A DNA stretch of 64,000 nucleotides, taken from contig NZ_JBDOHS010000005.1 of assembly GCF_039832105.1 (NCBI RefSeq), forward strand, positions 62,001 to 126,000, written 5' to 3'. The translations under genes and the position numbers were made by a program. This document shows positions 8,778 to 17,541 of this stretch, piece by piece. Below the pieces are notes generated by a model. It was not told where the DNA came from. It did not search any database and saw nothing but the letters and a program-made list of their open reading frames with translations. Origin of the DNA: Dorea_A sp016295505. Lineage in GTDB: Bacteria > Bacillota > Clostridia > Lachnospirales > Lachnospiraceae. Numbering within the stretch: the stretch's first letter is position 1; every line of letters starts with the position of its first letter.

Positions 8778-9500
8778 CAATTTTATCATCCACATCTTCC
8801 ACACTGCCAGACATTCCCTTACCATGTAATTCATGAACAGTACCGGATGACAGTCTGCCTTAACCGGACAAGGATCTGTATATCCGAGCTGCCTGGCATA
8901 ACTGCATGCACGGTACAAATGAAAATTATTCGAAACAATGCCCACAGGCTCTGTTCTGTCCCCGATCAGCTCCATCGAGTACAGCAGATTCTCTCTTGTC
9001 GTTCTGGAACGTTCTTCCAGAATAATACGATGTTTCTCAATTCCATGACAGAGCAGATATTCTTCCATCGCATCTGCTTCCGTCCGTTCTTCCTTCTCTC
9101 CCTGCCCTCCGGATACAACGACTCTTGTCTTCGGATGGCGCGAAAGATATGACAGAGCACAATCCAGTCTGCGCTGCAAAGAATCTGTAATCCTGCGGCC
9201 GTTCACCTGCGCACCAAGAATAATCAGATAATGGCACTCCTTCTGACGGTTGCAGAACATCCCTCTGACAATGATTCCTTCAGTAAGCAGAAATATCCCT
9301 GCCAGGAAAGCGATTCCCACCTTAACGACATACGAAAACCCACCAACATCCACCGCTTTTGTAGCGGCAAGACAGATAATTCCTGCAATCAGCCAGAATC
9401 TTGAAAAAGTAGAATCCCATTTTTTAAGAACCGCACAGATAACCACATAATAGGTTATGCTGATGATTCCCAAAAAGATCAGAGCTATCTTCCACAGCAT
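8751..9500 (-). CDS. DUF218 (YdcF/SanA-like) membrane protein
   Basis: A 249-residue protein with three hydrophobic segments in the first 80 residues, then a DUF218 domain: LIILGAQVNG at the first strand, VVVSGGQGEKEERTEADAM, EERSRTTRENL, and VSNNFHLYRA. DUF218 proteins have been linked to envelope or vancomycin-sensitivity functions in other bacteria; the reaction here is unknown. Its start overlaps the end of the SEC-C gene by 16 nt, so the two are translationally coupled. Its 3' end carries the thrS promoter. Confidence 0.85.
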   Translation of the reverse strand: MLWKIALIFLGIISITYYVVICAVLKKWDSTFSRFWLIAGIICLAATKAVDVGGFSYVVKVGIAFLAGIFLLTEGIIVRGMFCNRQKECHYLIILGAQVNGRRITDSLQRRLDCALSYLSRHPKTRVVVSGGQGEKEERTEADAMEEYLLCHGIEKHRIILEERSRTTRENLLYSMELIGDRTEPVGIVSNNFHLYRACSYARQLGYTDPCPVKADCHPVLFMNYMVRECLAVWKMWMIKLLTKNLTVL

Positions 9501-9991
9501 TTCTTATACTTTTTACCGGATCCACACGGGCACGGATCATTACGTCCGACCTTTTTCCCTTTACGGATCGTTCCTGACTCTTTCTGTTCTTTATATAACT
9601 TTTTCAGTTCTTCTTCTGAATAAATCTCTTGCCACTGCGGAAGTTCATACAGCCAGTCTGCTTTTGCTGCCACCATATTCTTATACAGTTTTTCTTTATC
9701 AAATGCAAGACTTACTACCGTATCTTCATCCATTGTCTCAATCGGATTCGCTTCTTTCAGGCTGTCGTTGATTCCATCCAGGAATCCAACCATAGTAAGA
9801 ACTTCCTGTCCATACTTTTCAGCCAGTTCCTTTACGGTTCCTTTTACTTCCTCATCCGGACTGGCAAGCAGCTGTTCATAGATCTCTTTTTCAATCTGAA
9901 AATATGTGGACCAGAATCTCTGAAGCTGTCCTCTGTCCGCTTTCTCATCATATGCAATGTCATGCCACTGCTCCAATAATGTACGACTCAT
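9485..9991 (-). CDS. SEC-C motif protein
   Basis: A 168-residue, mostly helical acidic protein ending in a SEC-C zinc-binding motif (GRNDPCPCGSGKKYKKCCG), as found at the tail of SecA. It has no SecA motor domain. The tail probably binds zinc and may contact ribosomes or SecB-like partners; the function is not known. The start is ATG 9991 with AAGGAG at good spacing. The open frame extends to 10309, but that part lacks a ribosome site and runs over the promoter. Confidence 0.82.
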   Translation of the reverse strand: MSRTLLEQWHDIAYDEKADRGQLQRFWSTYFQIEKEIYEQLLASPDEEVKGTVKELAEKYGQEVLTMVGFLDGINDSLKEANPIETMDEDTVVSLAFDKEKLYKNMVAAKADWLYELPQWQEIYSEEELKKLYKEQKESGTIRKGKKVGRNDPCPCGSGKKYKKCCGR

Positions 9992-10023
9992 ATTCTTATA
10001 CTCCTTTGTATGCTTATATTCAT

Positions 10024-10052
10024 TTGCAATTTTTGATTGCTCCCTATATAAT
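10024..10052 (+). promoter_or_regulatory. Promoter of the small plus-strand membrane protein gene
   Basis: TTGCAA (10024-10029), 17 nt, TATAAT (10047-10052). Its -10 overlaps the -10 of the divergent SEC-C promoter. Confidence 0.6.
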
Positions 10053-10078
10053 ATACTAAAGTCTTGATTAGATGTAAA
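10050..10078 (-). promoter_or_regulatory. Promoter of the SEC-C / DUF218 operon
   Basis: TTTACA (10073-10078), 17 nt, TATATT (10050-10055) on the minus strand. Confidence 0.6.
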
Positions 10079-10089
10079 GGATGATTCGT

Positions 10090-10314
10090 ATGAAAAATGT
10101 AAAACGTATTCTGGCACTGATTGCCGCATTTCTACTGTTTGGCATGTATGCATGCACACTGATTTTTGCTCTGATCGGCAGTCCGAATGCTCTGAATCTT
10201 CTCTGGGCATCCATTGCCTCCACAATAATTCTTCCGGTTCTTTTATATGGTTATATGCTGGTCTACCGCCAGACCCATCAGAATCAGGACCAGGATGAAG
10301 ATGACGCAAAATAG
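10090..10314 (+). CDS. Small two-helix membrane protein
   Basis: A 74-residue hypothetical protein with two hydrophobic segments (about 5-25 and 32-58) and a hydrophilic, acidic tail rich in Gln and Asp. I recognise no family. The start is ATG 10090, 8 nt after AAAGGA; the ATG at 10081 overlaps that site. It is transcribed divergently from the SEC-C gene, and its 3' end overlaps the end of the small convergent ORF at 10284-10448 by 31 nt. Confidence 0.65.
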   Translation: MKNVKRILALIAAFLLFGMYACTLIFALIGSPNALNLLWASIASTIILPVLLYGYMLVYRQTHQNQDQDEDDAK

Positions 10315-10448
10315 TACTCCAGAGGGGTCAGTTCTGACCCTTCCAGCATGCATCTCGTTTCTTTTTCCCTTATTTTCTTTCTTTTCGCCAGATATTCTTC
10401 CATCGATATCACTTCGTTCTTTTCGGTCTTCCATTCTCCTGTATGCAT
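10284..10448 (-). CDS. Small hypothetical protein
   Basis: A 54-residue hydrophilic protein, charged in the first two-thirds and ending in a serine-rich tail (YYFASSSSWS). No family is recognised. Support comes from a strong GGAGG ribosome site 8 nt before ATG 10448. It overlaps the convergent membrane-protein gene by 31 nt, which is unusual. No clear promoter was found. Confidence 0.45.
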   Translation of the reverse strand: MHTGEWKTEKNEVISMEEYLAKRKKIREKETRCMLEGSELTPLEYYFASSSSWS

Positions 10449-10597
10449 AATAATACCTCCGTTTCTATTATTTATGATCCCCCTTTGTCTTCCCGACTTT
10501 ATTATTATATTTTTCATAATTGTATTATATGCATACTTTGTGTCGATATTATGTCTCTGCCCTGAAGATTTTCTAAATTGTTTCTTATAAAAATAAG

Positions 10598-10632
10598 AAG
10601 AGATTGCCACAAATATTTTGCAGCAATCTCCT
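10598..10632 (-). terminator. Terminator of purA
   Basis: GAGATTGC and GCAATCTC form a stem about 13 nt past the purA stop; the minus strand then reads TTCTTATTTTTATAAG. Confidence 0.7.
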
Positions 10633-10644
10633 GTTATCACTTTT

Positions 10645-11931
10645 TTATTTTTCTACATTTCTATAGATGATATCCGTTCTGCCCGGTCCGTTAGAAACCA
10701 TCGTAATCGGATATCCGATCTGCTCTTCCACAAACTCTACATATTTTCTGCAGTTTTCCGGAAGATCTTCATAATTCTTAATTCCGCGGATGTCACATTT
10801 CCATCCCGGAAGAGTCTTAAGAACCGGTTTTGCTTTTTCCAGAAGATGCGTTGTCGGGAAGTCTGTGGTAACTTCTCCATCAATCTCATATCCCACACAT
10901 ACCGGAATCTCATCCAGATATCCAAGTACATCCAGTACCGTAAATGCCACATCCGTTGTTCCCTGCATTCTGCATCCATACTTGGATGCAACACAGTCAA
11001 ACCATCCCATTCTTCTCGGACGTCCCGTTGTTGCTCCAAACTCTCCGCCATCGCCTCCGCGACGTCTCAGTTCATCTGCTTCCTCTCCAAAAATCTCACT
11101 AACAAAAGCTCCGGCTCCAACCGCACTGGAATAAGCCTTGCATACTGTCACAACCTTCTGAATCTCATATGGCGGAATTCCTGCACCGATCGCTCCGTAT
11201 CCTGCAAGTGTAGAAGAAGATGTAACCATCGGATAGATTCCGTGATCCGGATCCTTCAGAGAACCAAGCTGTCCTTCCAGAAGGATATTCTTTCCTTCTT
11301 TGATTGCATTATGCAGATAAAGAGAGGTGTCGCATACATATGGCTCAACCATCTTCTTATATTCCTGCAGTTCCTGATATAATTCTTCCGGATCAATTGC
11401 CGGCTTATGATACAGATGCTCCAGCAGGACATTCTTCTGCTCGGCAACACGGACAACTTTTTCTTTTAACAGTTCATCATCAAAAAGCTCACTTACCTGA
11501 AAGCCGATCTTTGCATATTTATCTGAATAAAATGGAGCAATACCTGACTTTGTGGAGCCAAAGGACTTTCCGCCCAGTCTTTCTTCCTCATATGCATCAA
11601 AATTCTTATGATAAGACATTACCATCTGTGCGCGGTCAGATACCAGAATCTTCGGCATCGGAACACCTTTATCTATGATAGACTGAATCTCTTTAAACAG
11701 AACCGGAACATCCAGCGCAACACCATTTCCTATAATACTCGTCGTATGATTATAGAATACACCTGACGGCAGTGTATGCAGTGCAAACTTTCCATAGTCA
11801 TTTATAATCGTGTGTCCTGCATTGGCACCTCCCTGAAATCTTACAATGATATCCGCCTCCTGGGCAAGCATGTCTGTGATCTTACCCTTTCCTTCATCGC
11901 CCCAGTTGGCGCCAACTACTGCTTTTACCAT
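10645..11931 (-). CDS. purA: Adenylosuccinate synthetase
   Basis: Converts IMP, aspartate and GTP to adenylosuccinate in AMP synthesis. 428 residues, the normal length. GDEGKGK (11-17) is the GTP loop with catalytic Asp12; GGANAGHTI holds catalytic His40; GRPRRMGWFD and VSNGPGRTD are also conserved. Start ATG 11931 lies 7 nt after AGGAGG; the frame extends to 11964 without a better start. Single gene with its own promoter, whose -35 lies in a 20-bp palindrome. Confidence 0.97.
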   Translation of the reverse strand: MVKAVVGANWGDEGKGKITDMLAQEADIIVRFQGGANAGHTIINDYGKFALHTLPSGVFYNHTTSIIGNGVALDVPVLFKEIQSIIDKGVPMPKILVSDRAQMVMSYHKNFDAYEEERLGGKSFGSTKSGIAPFYSDKYAKIGFQVSELFDDELLKEKVVRVAEQKNVLLEHLYHKPAIDPEELYQELQEYKKMVEPYVCDTSLYLHNAIKEGKNILLEGQLGSLKDPDHGIYPMVTSSSTLAGYGAIGAGIPPYEIQKVVTVCKAYSSAVGAGAFVSEIFGEEADELRRRGGDGGEFGATTGRPRRMGWFDCVASKYGCRMQGTTDVAFTVLDVLGYLDEIPVCVGYEIDGEVTTDFPTTHLLEKAKPVLKTLPGWKCDIRGIKNYEDLPENCRKYVEFVEEQIGYPITMVSNGPGRTDIIYRNVEK

Positions 11932-12001
11932 ATCCATTCCTCCTGCGTTATTAACATAACTCATCGTTCATCTTATGCGGCCATAAAAAGCCACCTTGCA
12001 T

Positions 12002-12043
12002 ATTATACTATATTTTTCTTTTTATGTAAAATGCATTTTACAT
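12002..12043 (-). promoter_or_regulatory. purA promoter with overlapping palindrome
   Basis: Promoter TTTACA (12025-12030), 17 nt, TATAAT (12002-12007). The -35 hexamer is part of a perfect 20-bp palindrome, ATGTAAAATG/CATTTTACAT (12024-12043), a candidate repressor site. The regulator is unknown. Confidence 0.65.
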
Positions 12044-12121
12044 CGTTTCTGCAATATCTTGCAATAAATCACCTGTTTTCGGTCTTTTTTCATCCCCTCT
12101 TGGCATATACACATCTCATGG

Positions 12122-13687
12122 CTACATCAGCGGAGCAAACAGTTTCAGAACCTGACCCGAGATTTTAGTAAATGCCGTCATATTTTTCACCTCTGTCAGG
12201 GTCACCTTATGACACCTTACAAGAGTCTGCTGGAAATCTCTTTCCACTCTGTCTACTTCCGAATTATTATAGATGAAAACACCATTTTCAAAATGCAGAT
12301 ACAGGCTTCGGTAATCCAGATTGATGCTTCCTACGGTTGCCGTGTCATCATCTGACACAAATACTTTTGCATGCACGAATCCAGGCGTATATTCATAGAT
12401 CTGCACACCTCCCTGTATCAGTTCTTTGTAGTATGTCTTTGCAACTGCAAATGCATACCACTTATCCGGAATATGCGGCATGATTATGATGACCTCTATT
12501 CCGCTCTTGGCTGCCCGGATCAGTGTTGTCAGCATCTCATTATCCAGAATCAGGTAGGGAGTCATAATATGCACATATTTTTTTGCATGATTCAGAATAT
12601 GGAAATACACCTCTTCTCCCACATTTTCATTATCAAACGGACTGTCCGCGTACGGGATCACATACCCCATCTCCCGATAAAGTCCCCCTCTCTTAGGGGT
12701 CTGATACCTTGCATAGGTATCTACGCCCCGCTCATCCACATTCCACATCTGAAGAAAGATCATTGTCAGACTCTGTACTGCGTCCCCGCGAAGCATGATC
12801 GCCGTATCCTTCCAGTGACCAAATCTTTTTATCCTGTTAATATACTCATCCGCAAGATTTACACCGCCGGTAAATCCAACCTTTCCGTCAATGACACAGA
12901 TTTTCCTGTGATCTCTGTTATTCTGTACGGTTGACACAAACGGACGGATCTTATTCGACATCTTGCACTTGATATCGTACTTCTTAAGCTTCTCCGGATA
13001 ATTGTACGGAAGCAGCGTAAATGCGCACATTCCATCATACATGAAACGTACTTCCACACCTTGCTGCGCTTTCTCAATCAGAATATCCAGAATCGTATCC
13101 CACATATATCCTTCTTCTACGATAAAATATTCCATAAAAATAAATTTTCTCGCTTTTTTCAGTTCCTCAACCATACATTTGAACATATGCTCTCCCAAAG
13201 GGAAATATCTGATCTCTGTATTGCGATAAGTTGGGAATCCCAACTGATGAGAAAGATAATAGGACAGCTGAGCATTTGCCGATTTGCTTGCACGCAGAGC
13301 ATCTACGATCTCCGGATCCTGTTCCATAAAAAGATCTGTCTCTACTTTCAGCACAGCGTGCCGGTTTTTCATATATCTCGTTTCTAACTGAAGCTGAACG
13401 TAGATATAAAACAGAGTTCCCACCACTGGCAATGCCAGAACCAGCAGCATCCACGTCATCTTAAATGCCGGATTTCCTTCAGAATTAATGATGTAGATCA
13501 GAACCACAATTCCAAGAATGGTCAGCGCGCCATAGATATAAGTTGCGTATTCCTGCAGAGAGATCGTTACATTTACCAATACTCCTATTTGCAGTAATAT
13601 CAGGAGTACAAAAATCCCCGCTCTACTAAATACGATCTTGAACAATCCTTTCTTTGCCGTTCGTTTCGTTTCACTTTCTTTCTTCAA
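12122..13687 (-). CDS. cls: Cardiolipin synthase
   Basis: Makes cardiolipin from phosphatidylglycerol at the membrane. 521 residues: hydrophobic helices at about 20-45, 48-68 and 76-98, then two phospholipase D domains. The HKD motifs are His260-Lys262-Asp267 (HRKICVID) and His439-Lys441-Asp446 (HAKVFVSD), each followed by G-x-x-N. The start appears to be TTG at 13687 with GGAG 6 nt upstream; no ATG in range has a ribosome site. Own promoter, single gene. Confidence 0.94.
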   Translation of the reverse strand: MKKESETKRTAKKGLFKIVFSRAGIFVLLILLQIGVLVNVTISLQEYATYIYGALTILGIVVLIYIINSEGNPAFKMTWMLLVLALPVVGTLFYIYVQLQLETRYMKNRHAVLKVETDLFMEQDPEIVDALRASKSANAQLSYYLSHQLGFPTYRNTEIRYFPLGEHMFKCMVEELKKARKFIFMEYFIVEEGYMWDTILDILIEKAQQGVEVRFMYDGMCAFTLLPYNYPEKLKKYDIKCKMSNKIRPFVSTVQNNRDHRKICVIDGKVGFTGGVNLADEYINRIKRFGHWKDTAIMLRGDAVQSLTMIFLQMWNVDERGVDTYARYQTPKRGGLYREMGYVIPYADSPFDNENVGEEVYFHILNHAKKYVHIMTPYLILDNEMLTTLIRAAKSGIEVIIIMPHIPDKWYAFAVAKTYYKELIQGGVQIYEYTPGFVHAKVFVSDDDTATVGSINLDYRSLYLHFENGVFIYNNSEVDRVERDFQQTLVRCHKVTLTEVKNMTAFTKISGQVLKLFAPLM

Positions 13688-13734
13688 TTCCTTCTCCTTC
13701 TTTCAATCCTTTCTCAACTTCGAATATATTGTAC

Positions 13735-13763
13735 AGTGTACCACACTTTCATTTTCTTCTCAA
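13735..13763 (-). promoter_or_regulatory. Promoter of cls
   Basis: TTGAGA (13758-13763), 17 nt, TACACT (13735-13740) on the minus strand. Confidence 0.55.
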
Positions 13764-13849
13764 CTTACAGATATTTTATTTTATTTTTATAGGAAAAAGT
13801 ACACAATATGTGATATGATAGAGATAATAATCGAAAGGAGTTCATGATC

Positions 13850-14203
13850 ATGGAAAAATGGATTAAAAAAATATTAGGACTCGCTGCTGCTGGCGGTGCA
13901 ATTGCAGGACTTATCTATTATTTTAAGAAAAAAGAAAACAGTGAAGAAGACGACTTCTCTGATGATTTCGAAGATGACGACTTTGATCTTGACAGTGATC
14001 TGCAGCCGGTAGACCGCGAATACGTCAACCTGAATACCGCTCCAAAAGACGAACCTGCTGAAAATGAAACGGCAGAAGAAGAGGCCGGAGAAGTGCCTGC
14101 AGAAGAGACGGAAGAAGCTGAGGAAATGACCGCAGAAGAAACGGAAGAAAAGGCCGAGGAAGCAACTGTAGAAGAGACGGAAGAAAAGACTGAGGAAGCA
14201 TAA
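13850..14203 (+). CDS. Membrane-anchored, glutamate-rich protein
   Basis: A 117-residue protein: a short basic start, one hydrophobic segment (ILGLAAAGGAIAGLIYYF), KKK, then a very acidic low-complexity tail. The last 45 residues are imperfect repeats of a ten-residue unit such as EEATVEETEEK. The likely topology is N-terminal anchor with a charged tail; no family function is known. Start ATG 13850 is favoured (GGAG 9 nt upstream) over ATG 13844, which is too close. Confidence 0.75.
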   Translation: MEKWIKKILGLAAAGGAIAGLIYYFKKKENSEEDDFSDDFEDDDFDLDSDLQPVDREYVNLNTAPKDEPAENETAEEEAGEVPAEETEEAEEMTAEETEEKAEEATVEETEEKTEEA

Positions 14204-14212
14204 TATACGAAT

Positions 14213-14358
14213 AAGAAAGGATTGCCGGAAATACCATTTATCAGCCTGATATATGCAATTTTTCAAGAAAAGCTGAGGTAAGCGCATCAGCGTCGAAGCG
14301 TTCTTGTAAAAATTGCATAGATAAAGAATGATAAAAAATTTTCGGCAATCCTTTCTTT
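14213..14358. repeat. 146-nt nested inverted-repeat (cruciform) element between convergent genes
   Basis: Three successive pairs of arms nest inside one another. Outer: 14213-14230 with 14341-14357 (AAGAAAGGATTGCCG against CGGCAATCCTTTCTT). Middle: TTATCA 14238-14243 with TGATAA 14329-14334. Inner: 14252-14269 with 14301-14319 (TATGCAATTTTT against AAAAATTGCATA, plus AAGAA/TTCTT). The apical loop has CTGA/TCAG. It sits between genes whose stops are at 14203 and 14371. It may be a bidirectional terminator, a structured RNA or a small mobile repeat. Confidence 0.7.
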
Positions 14359-14370
14359 TTATGAGCTGAA

Positions 14371-15768
14371 TTATGCTCTCCAGCATTGATTCAATATCTT
14401 CACCGCATCTTTAATATCCTGTTCTGCAAGGTTCGCATAACCCAGAAGAATCGTCGGTTCTGTCTGATTCTCCTTCTCAATACAATAATCTGACAATCCA
14501 TATACACGGATATCCTTTTCCAATGCCCGATCTATCAGTTCCTTTTCTGACAGTCCGTTATGAAAAGTCAGAAGGAGATGAACTCCTCCATGCTCTCCGG
14601 AGATACTGCAGATATCTTCCAGCGGGCGAAGAGCCTCAATCAGCACATCATGTCGGTTCTTATATAATGCTCTTGTCTTATTCAGATGTCTCTCATAATA
14701 TCCATCCTCAATAAACTTCTGAACAATCTGCTGATCCACCTTGGAAACCGTAGAATTTACGAAACTGCTTCTGGTACGATATGCATCCATCAGTGTCCAC
14801 GGAAGTACCATGTAACTGAGTCGGATCGCAGGAGCGATTGACTTTGAAAACGTTCCCAGATAGATTACCTTATCCTGAACATCATAACCCTGAAGTGCCG
14901 GAATCGGCTTGCCCTTATATCTGAATTCACTGTCATAATCGTCTTCCACGATATATCTTCCCGGCTTCTGATAAGACCATTTCAAAAGCTCCATTCTCCG
15001 CCGGATCGGCATAATAATTCCGGTCGGATACTGATGTGACGGCGTCACATAGGCAATATCTGCTCCCGATTCTTCCAGCTCTCTGACATTCATTCCATAC
15101 CTGTCCAGCGATACAGGAACCGTCTGATAGGCCATCCCGTTTGCCACCCGGTATGCCTGCTTATATGTGGGATCCTCAAAGGCGATTTTGTGTTCCGGAC
15201 CAAGGATCATTCCAAGGAGCATAAATATATAATCACTTCCTGCCCCGATCACGATCTGCTCCGGGGAGCAGTTCACTCCCCGGGCCTGATACAGGTAATT
15301 ACTGATTGCATTGCGGAATCCGGCCTCTCCCTGTGGATCACCGGACCGGAATAATTCTGTCTTATCATCAATCAACACATCTTTCGAAAGCTTTCTCCAG
15401 ACATTGTACGGAAAGCTCTTTAGATCAACACCATTCGGCGTAAAATCATACCGATAGACTTTTTGATCTTTTTTCCTGATCGGTATCCGGTCCTGTCCCT
15501 TTTGCAGATGATACAGCTCATCGATCTGTGCCACAAAAAAGCCGCGATAAGGTACGGATTCAATATATCCCTCTGACAAAAGCTGCTCATAAGCAAGCTC
15601 TACCGTACTTCGACTGACCTCCAGATACTTTGACAAGGCTCTCGTTGACGGAAGTTTCTCTCCCTGCGGAATCTTTCCGCTCTGAATATCCAACTTAATA
15701 TAGTCATAGATCTGCTCGTACAGCGGTTTTTTTGAATGAGGATTTAGATTTATCGTCAGTTCGTTCAT
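14371..15768 (-). CDS. MocR/PdxR-family transcription regulator (GntR HTH plus aminotransferase-like domain)
   Basis: 465 residues: an N-terminal GntR winged helix (about 10-80, SGKIPQGEKLPSTRALSKYL) and a fold-type I aminotransferase domain. The PLP lysine is Lys309 (GTFSKSIAPAIRLSY) and VEDDYDSEFRY is the PLP-ring aspartate region. Such proteins sense PLP or amines; PdxR controls pyridoxal phosphate synthesis. No pdxST genes are adjacent, so the target is unknown. It starts 16 nt after the glnS stop with a weak ribosome site (GTGGATC), so it may depend on glnS transcription. Confidence 0.9.
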   Translation of the reverse strand: MNELTINLNPHSKKPLYEQIYDYIKLDIQSGKIPQGEKLPSTRALSKYLEVSRSTVELAYEQLLSEGYIESVPYRGFFVAQIDELYHLQKGQDRIPIRKKDQKVYRYDFTPNGVDLKSFPYNVWRKLSKDVLIDDKTELFRSGDPQGEAGFRNAISNYLYQARGVNCSPEQIVIGAGSDYIFMLLGMILGPEHKIAFEDPTYKQAYRVANGMAYQTVPVSLDRYGMNVRELEESGADIAYVTPSHQYPTGIIMPIRRRMELLKWSYQKPGRYIVEDDYDSEFRYKGKPIPALQGYDVQDKVIYLGTFSKSIAPAIRLSYMVLPWTLMDAYRTRSSFVNSTVSKVDQQIVQKFIEDGYYERHLNKTRALYKNRHDVLIEALRPLEDICSISGEHGGVHLLLTFHNGLSEKELIDRALEKDIRVYGLSDYCIEKENQTEPTILLGYANLAEQDIKDAVKILNQCWRA

Positions 15769-15784
15769 AGCTGATCCACACTGC

Positions 15785-17452
15785 CTATTTTGGCAGTTTA
15801 AATGAACTCTTCAGTGATACGATACGGTTAAACACCAGATTCTCCGGAGTGGAATCCTTAGAATCAATACAGAAATATCCATTTCTGACAAACTGGAAGC
15901 TGTCATGCGGGCCTGCTTCCTGGAAGCTGTTCTCCACATAGCATTCTTTTAAGATTTCCAGAGAATTCGGGTTCAGATTCAGAGAACCATCTTCTTTATT
16001 GTATACGCCCTTTTCTTCATCGATGAGATTTTCATAGAGTCTTACTTCTGCCTTCTTTGCATAAGGCGCTGCTACCCAGTGAATCGTCCCCTTAACTTTA
16101 CGTCCGGTAAATCCGCTTCCGCACTTTGTCTCCGGATCATAGGTACAATGTACAACTGTAACATTACCGTCAGCATCCGTCTCATAACTTTCGCATTTTA
16201 CAAAATATGCATGCATCAGACGCACTTCATTGCCCGGGAAAAGGCGGAAATATTTTTTCGGCGGATCGATCATAAAATCATTACGTTCAATATAAAGTTC
16301 CCGACAGAACGGAACTTTTCGCATACCAAGTTCCGGATTCTCCATATTATTATCCACATCCAGATACTCCACTTCTCCCTCCGGATAGTTATCGATCACA
16401 AGTTTGATTGGATCCAGTACTGCCATCATACGTGGCTTTTTCAGCTTCAGATCTTCCCGGATACAGTATTCCAGCATCGCATAATCTACAGAGCTCTGGC
16501 TCTTGGATACTCCGCACATCTCAATGAACATCTTAATAGACTCCGGTGTAAATCCTCTTCTTCTGAGAGCCGCAATGGATACCAGCCTCGGATCATCCCA
16601 GCCGTCCACGATACCATCCATGACCAGCTTCTTAATATATCTCTTTCCGGTAACCACATTCGTCAGATACAGCTTGGAGAATTCAATCTGGCGCGGTGCC
16701 GGATCAAATTCACATTCTTTTACCACCCAGTCATACAGTGGTCTGTGATCCTCAAACTCCAAAGTACAGATGGAATGTGTGATATGTTCCACTGCATCCT
16801 CGATCGGATGAGCAAAATCATACATCGGATAGATACACCATTTGTCTCCGGTATTGTGATGCGTCATGTGCGCCACACGATAGATAACCGGATCACGCAT
16901 ATTGATATTCGGAGAGGCCATGTCAATCTTTGCACGAAGAACTCTCTCCCCGTCTTTGCACTTTCCATCCTTCATCTCCTCAAACAATCTTAAGTTTTCT
17001 TCAATAGAGCGATTCCGGTACGGACTGTTCTTTCCGGGCTCCGTTAATGTTCCACGATACTCACGGATCTCCTCAGCTGTCAGATCACAGACAAATGCTT
17101 TTCCCTTTTTGATAAGTTTGACCGCACACTCATACATGACGTCAAAGTAATCGGATGCAAAATACAGATGCTCTTTCCAGTCTGCACCAAGCCATTTTAC
17201 ATCTTCCTTAATAGATTCGACGAATTCCATATCTTCTTTCATCGGATTCGTATCATCAAATCTCAGATGAAACGTACCGTTATATTTCTTTGCAAGTCCT
17301 GAATTCAGAAGAATAGACTTTGCATGTCCGATATGCAGATATCCGTTCGGCTCCGGCGGGAATCTGGTACATACTTCACTGTAAACTCCTTCTGCAAGAT
17401 CCTTATCTATTTCCTGTTCAATAAAATTTTTAGAAACTGTTTCTTCTCCCAT
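15785..17452 (-). CDS. glnS: Glutaminyl-tRNA synthetase
   Basis: Charges tRNA-Gln directly. 555 residues: class I HIGH motif HIGH at 40-43 inside PPEPNGYLHIGHAKS, which is the GlnRS form rather than GluRS; RFDDTNP; and DGWDDPR. The KMSKS loop reads VTGKR (267-271), where E. coli GlnRS has VMSKR, so the serine is a glycine while the lysine is kept. The start is ATG 17452 after AGGAG; the longer open frame to 17653 has no ribosome site. Many Clostridia use GatCAB instead, so glnS may be acquired. Confidence 0.95.
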   Translation of the reverse strand: MGEETVSKNFIEQEIDKDLAEGVYSEVCTRFPPEPNGYLHIGHAKSILLNSGLAKKYNGTFHLRFDDTNPMKEDMEFVESIKEDVKWLGADWKEHLYFASDYFDVMYECAVKLIKKGKAFVCDLTAEEIREYRGTLTEPGKNSPYRNRSIEENLRLFEEMKDGKCKDGERVLRAKIDMASPNINMRDPVIYRVAHMTHHNTGDKWCIYPMYDFAHPIEDAVEHITHSICTLEFEDHRPLYDWVVKECEFDPAPRQIEFSKLYLTNVVTGKRYIKKLVMDGIVDGWDDPRLVSIAALRRRGFTPESIKMFIEMCGVSKSQSSVDYAMLEYCIREDLKLKKPRMMAVLDPIKLVIDNYPEGEVEYLDVDNNMENPELGMRKVPFCRELYIERNDFMIDPPKKYFRLFPGNEVRLMHAYFVKCESYETDADGNVTVVHCTYDPETKCGSGFTGRKVKGTIHWVAAPYAKKAEVRLYENLIDEEKGVYNKEDGSLNLNPNSLEILKECYVENSFQEAGPHDSFQFVRNGYFCIDSKDSTPENLVFNRIVSLKSSFKLPK

Positions 17453-17541
17453 AGGTCTCCTCCTTGTAGATACTTCAATTATGCTCATTATCTTATCATA
17501 AAAAATATAGCGAAACAAGGTTGATTCCACCTTTTCGCCAG

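Noticed and set aside
9992..10309. N-terminal extension of the SEC-C protein
   Set aside because: It runs antisense through the small membrane protein gene and over both promoters, with no ribosome site.
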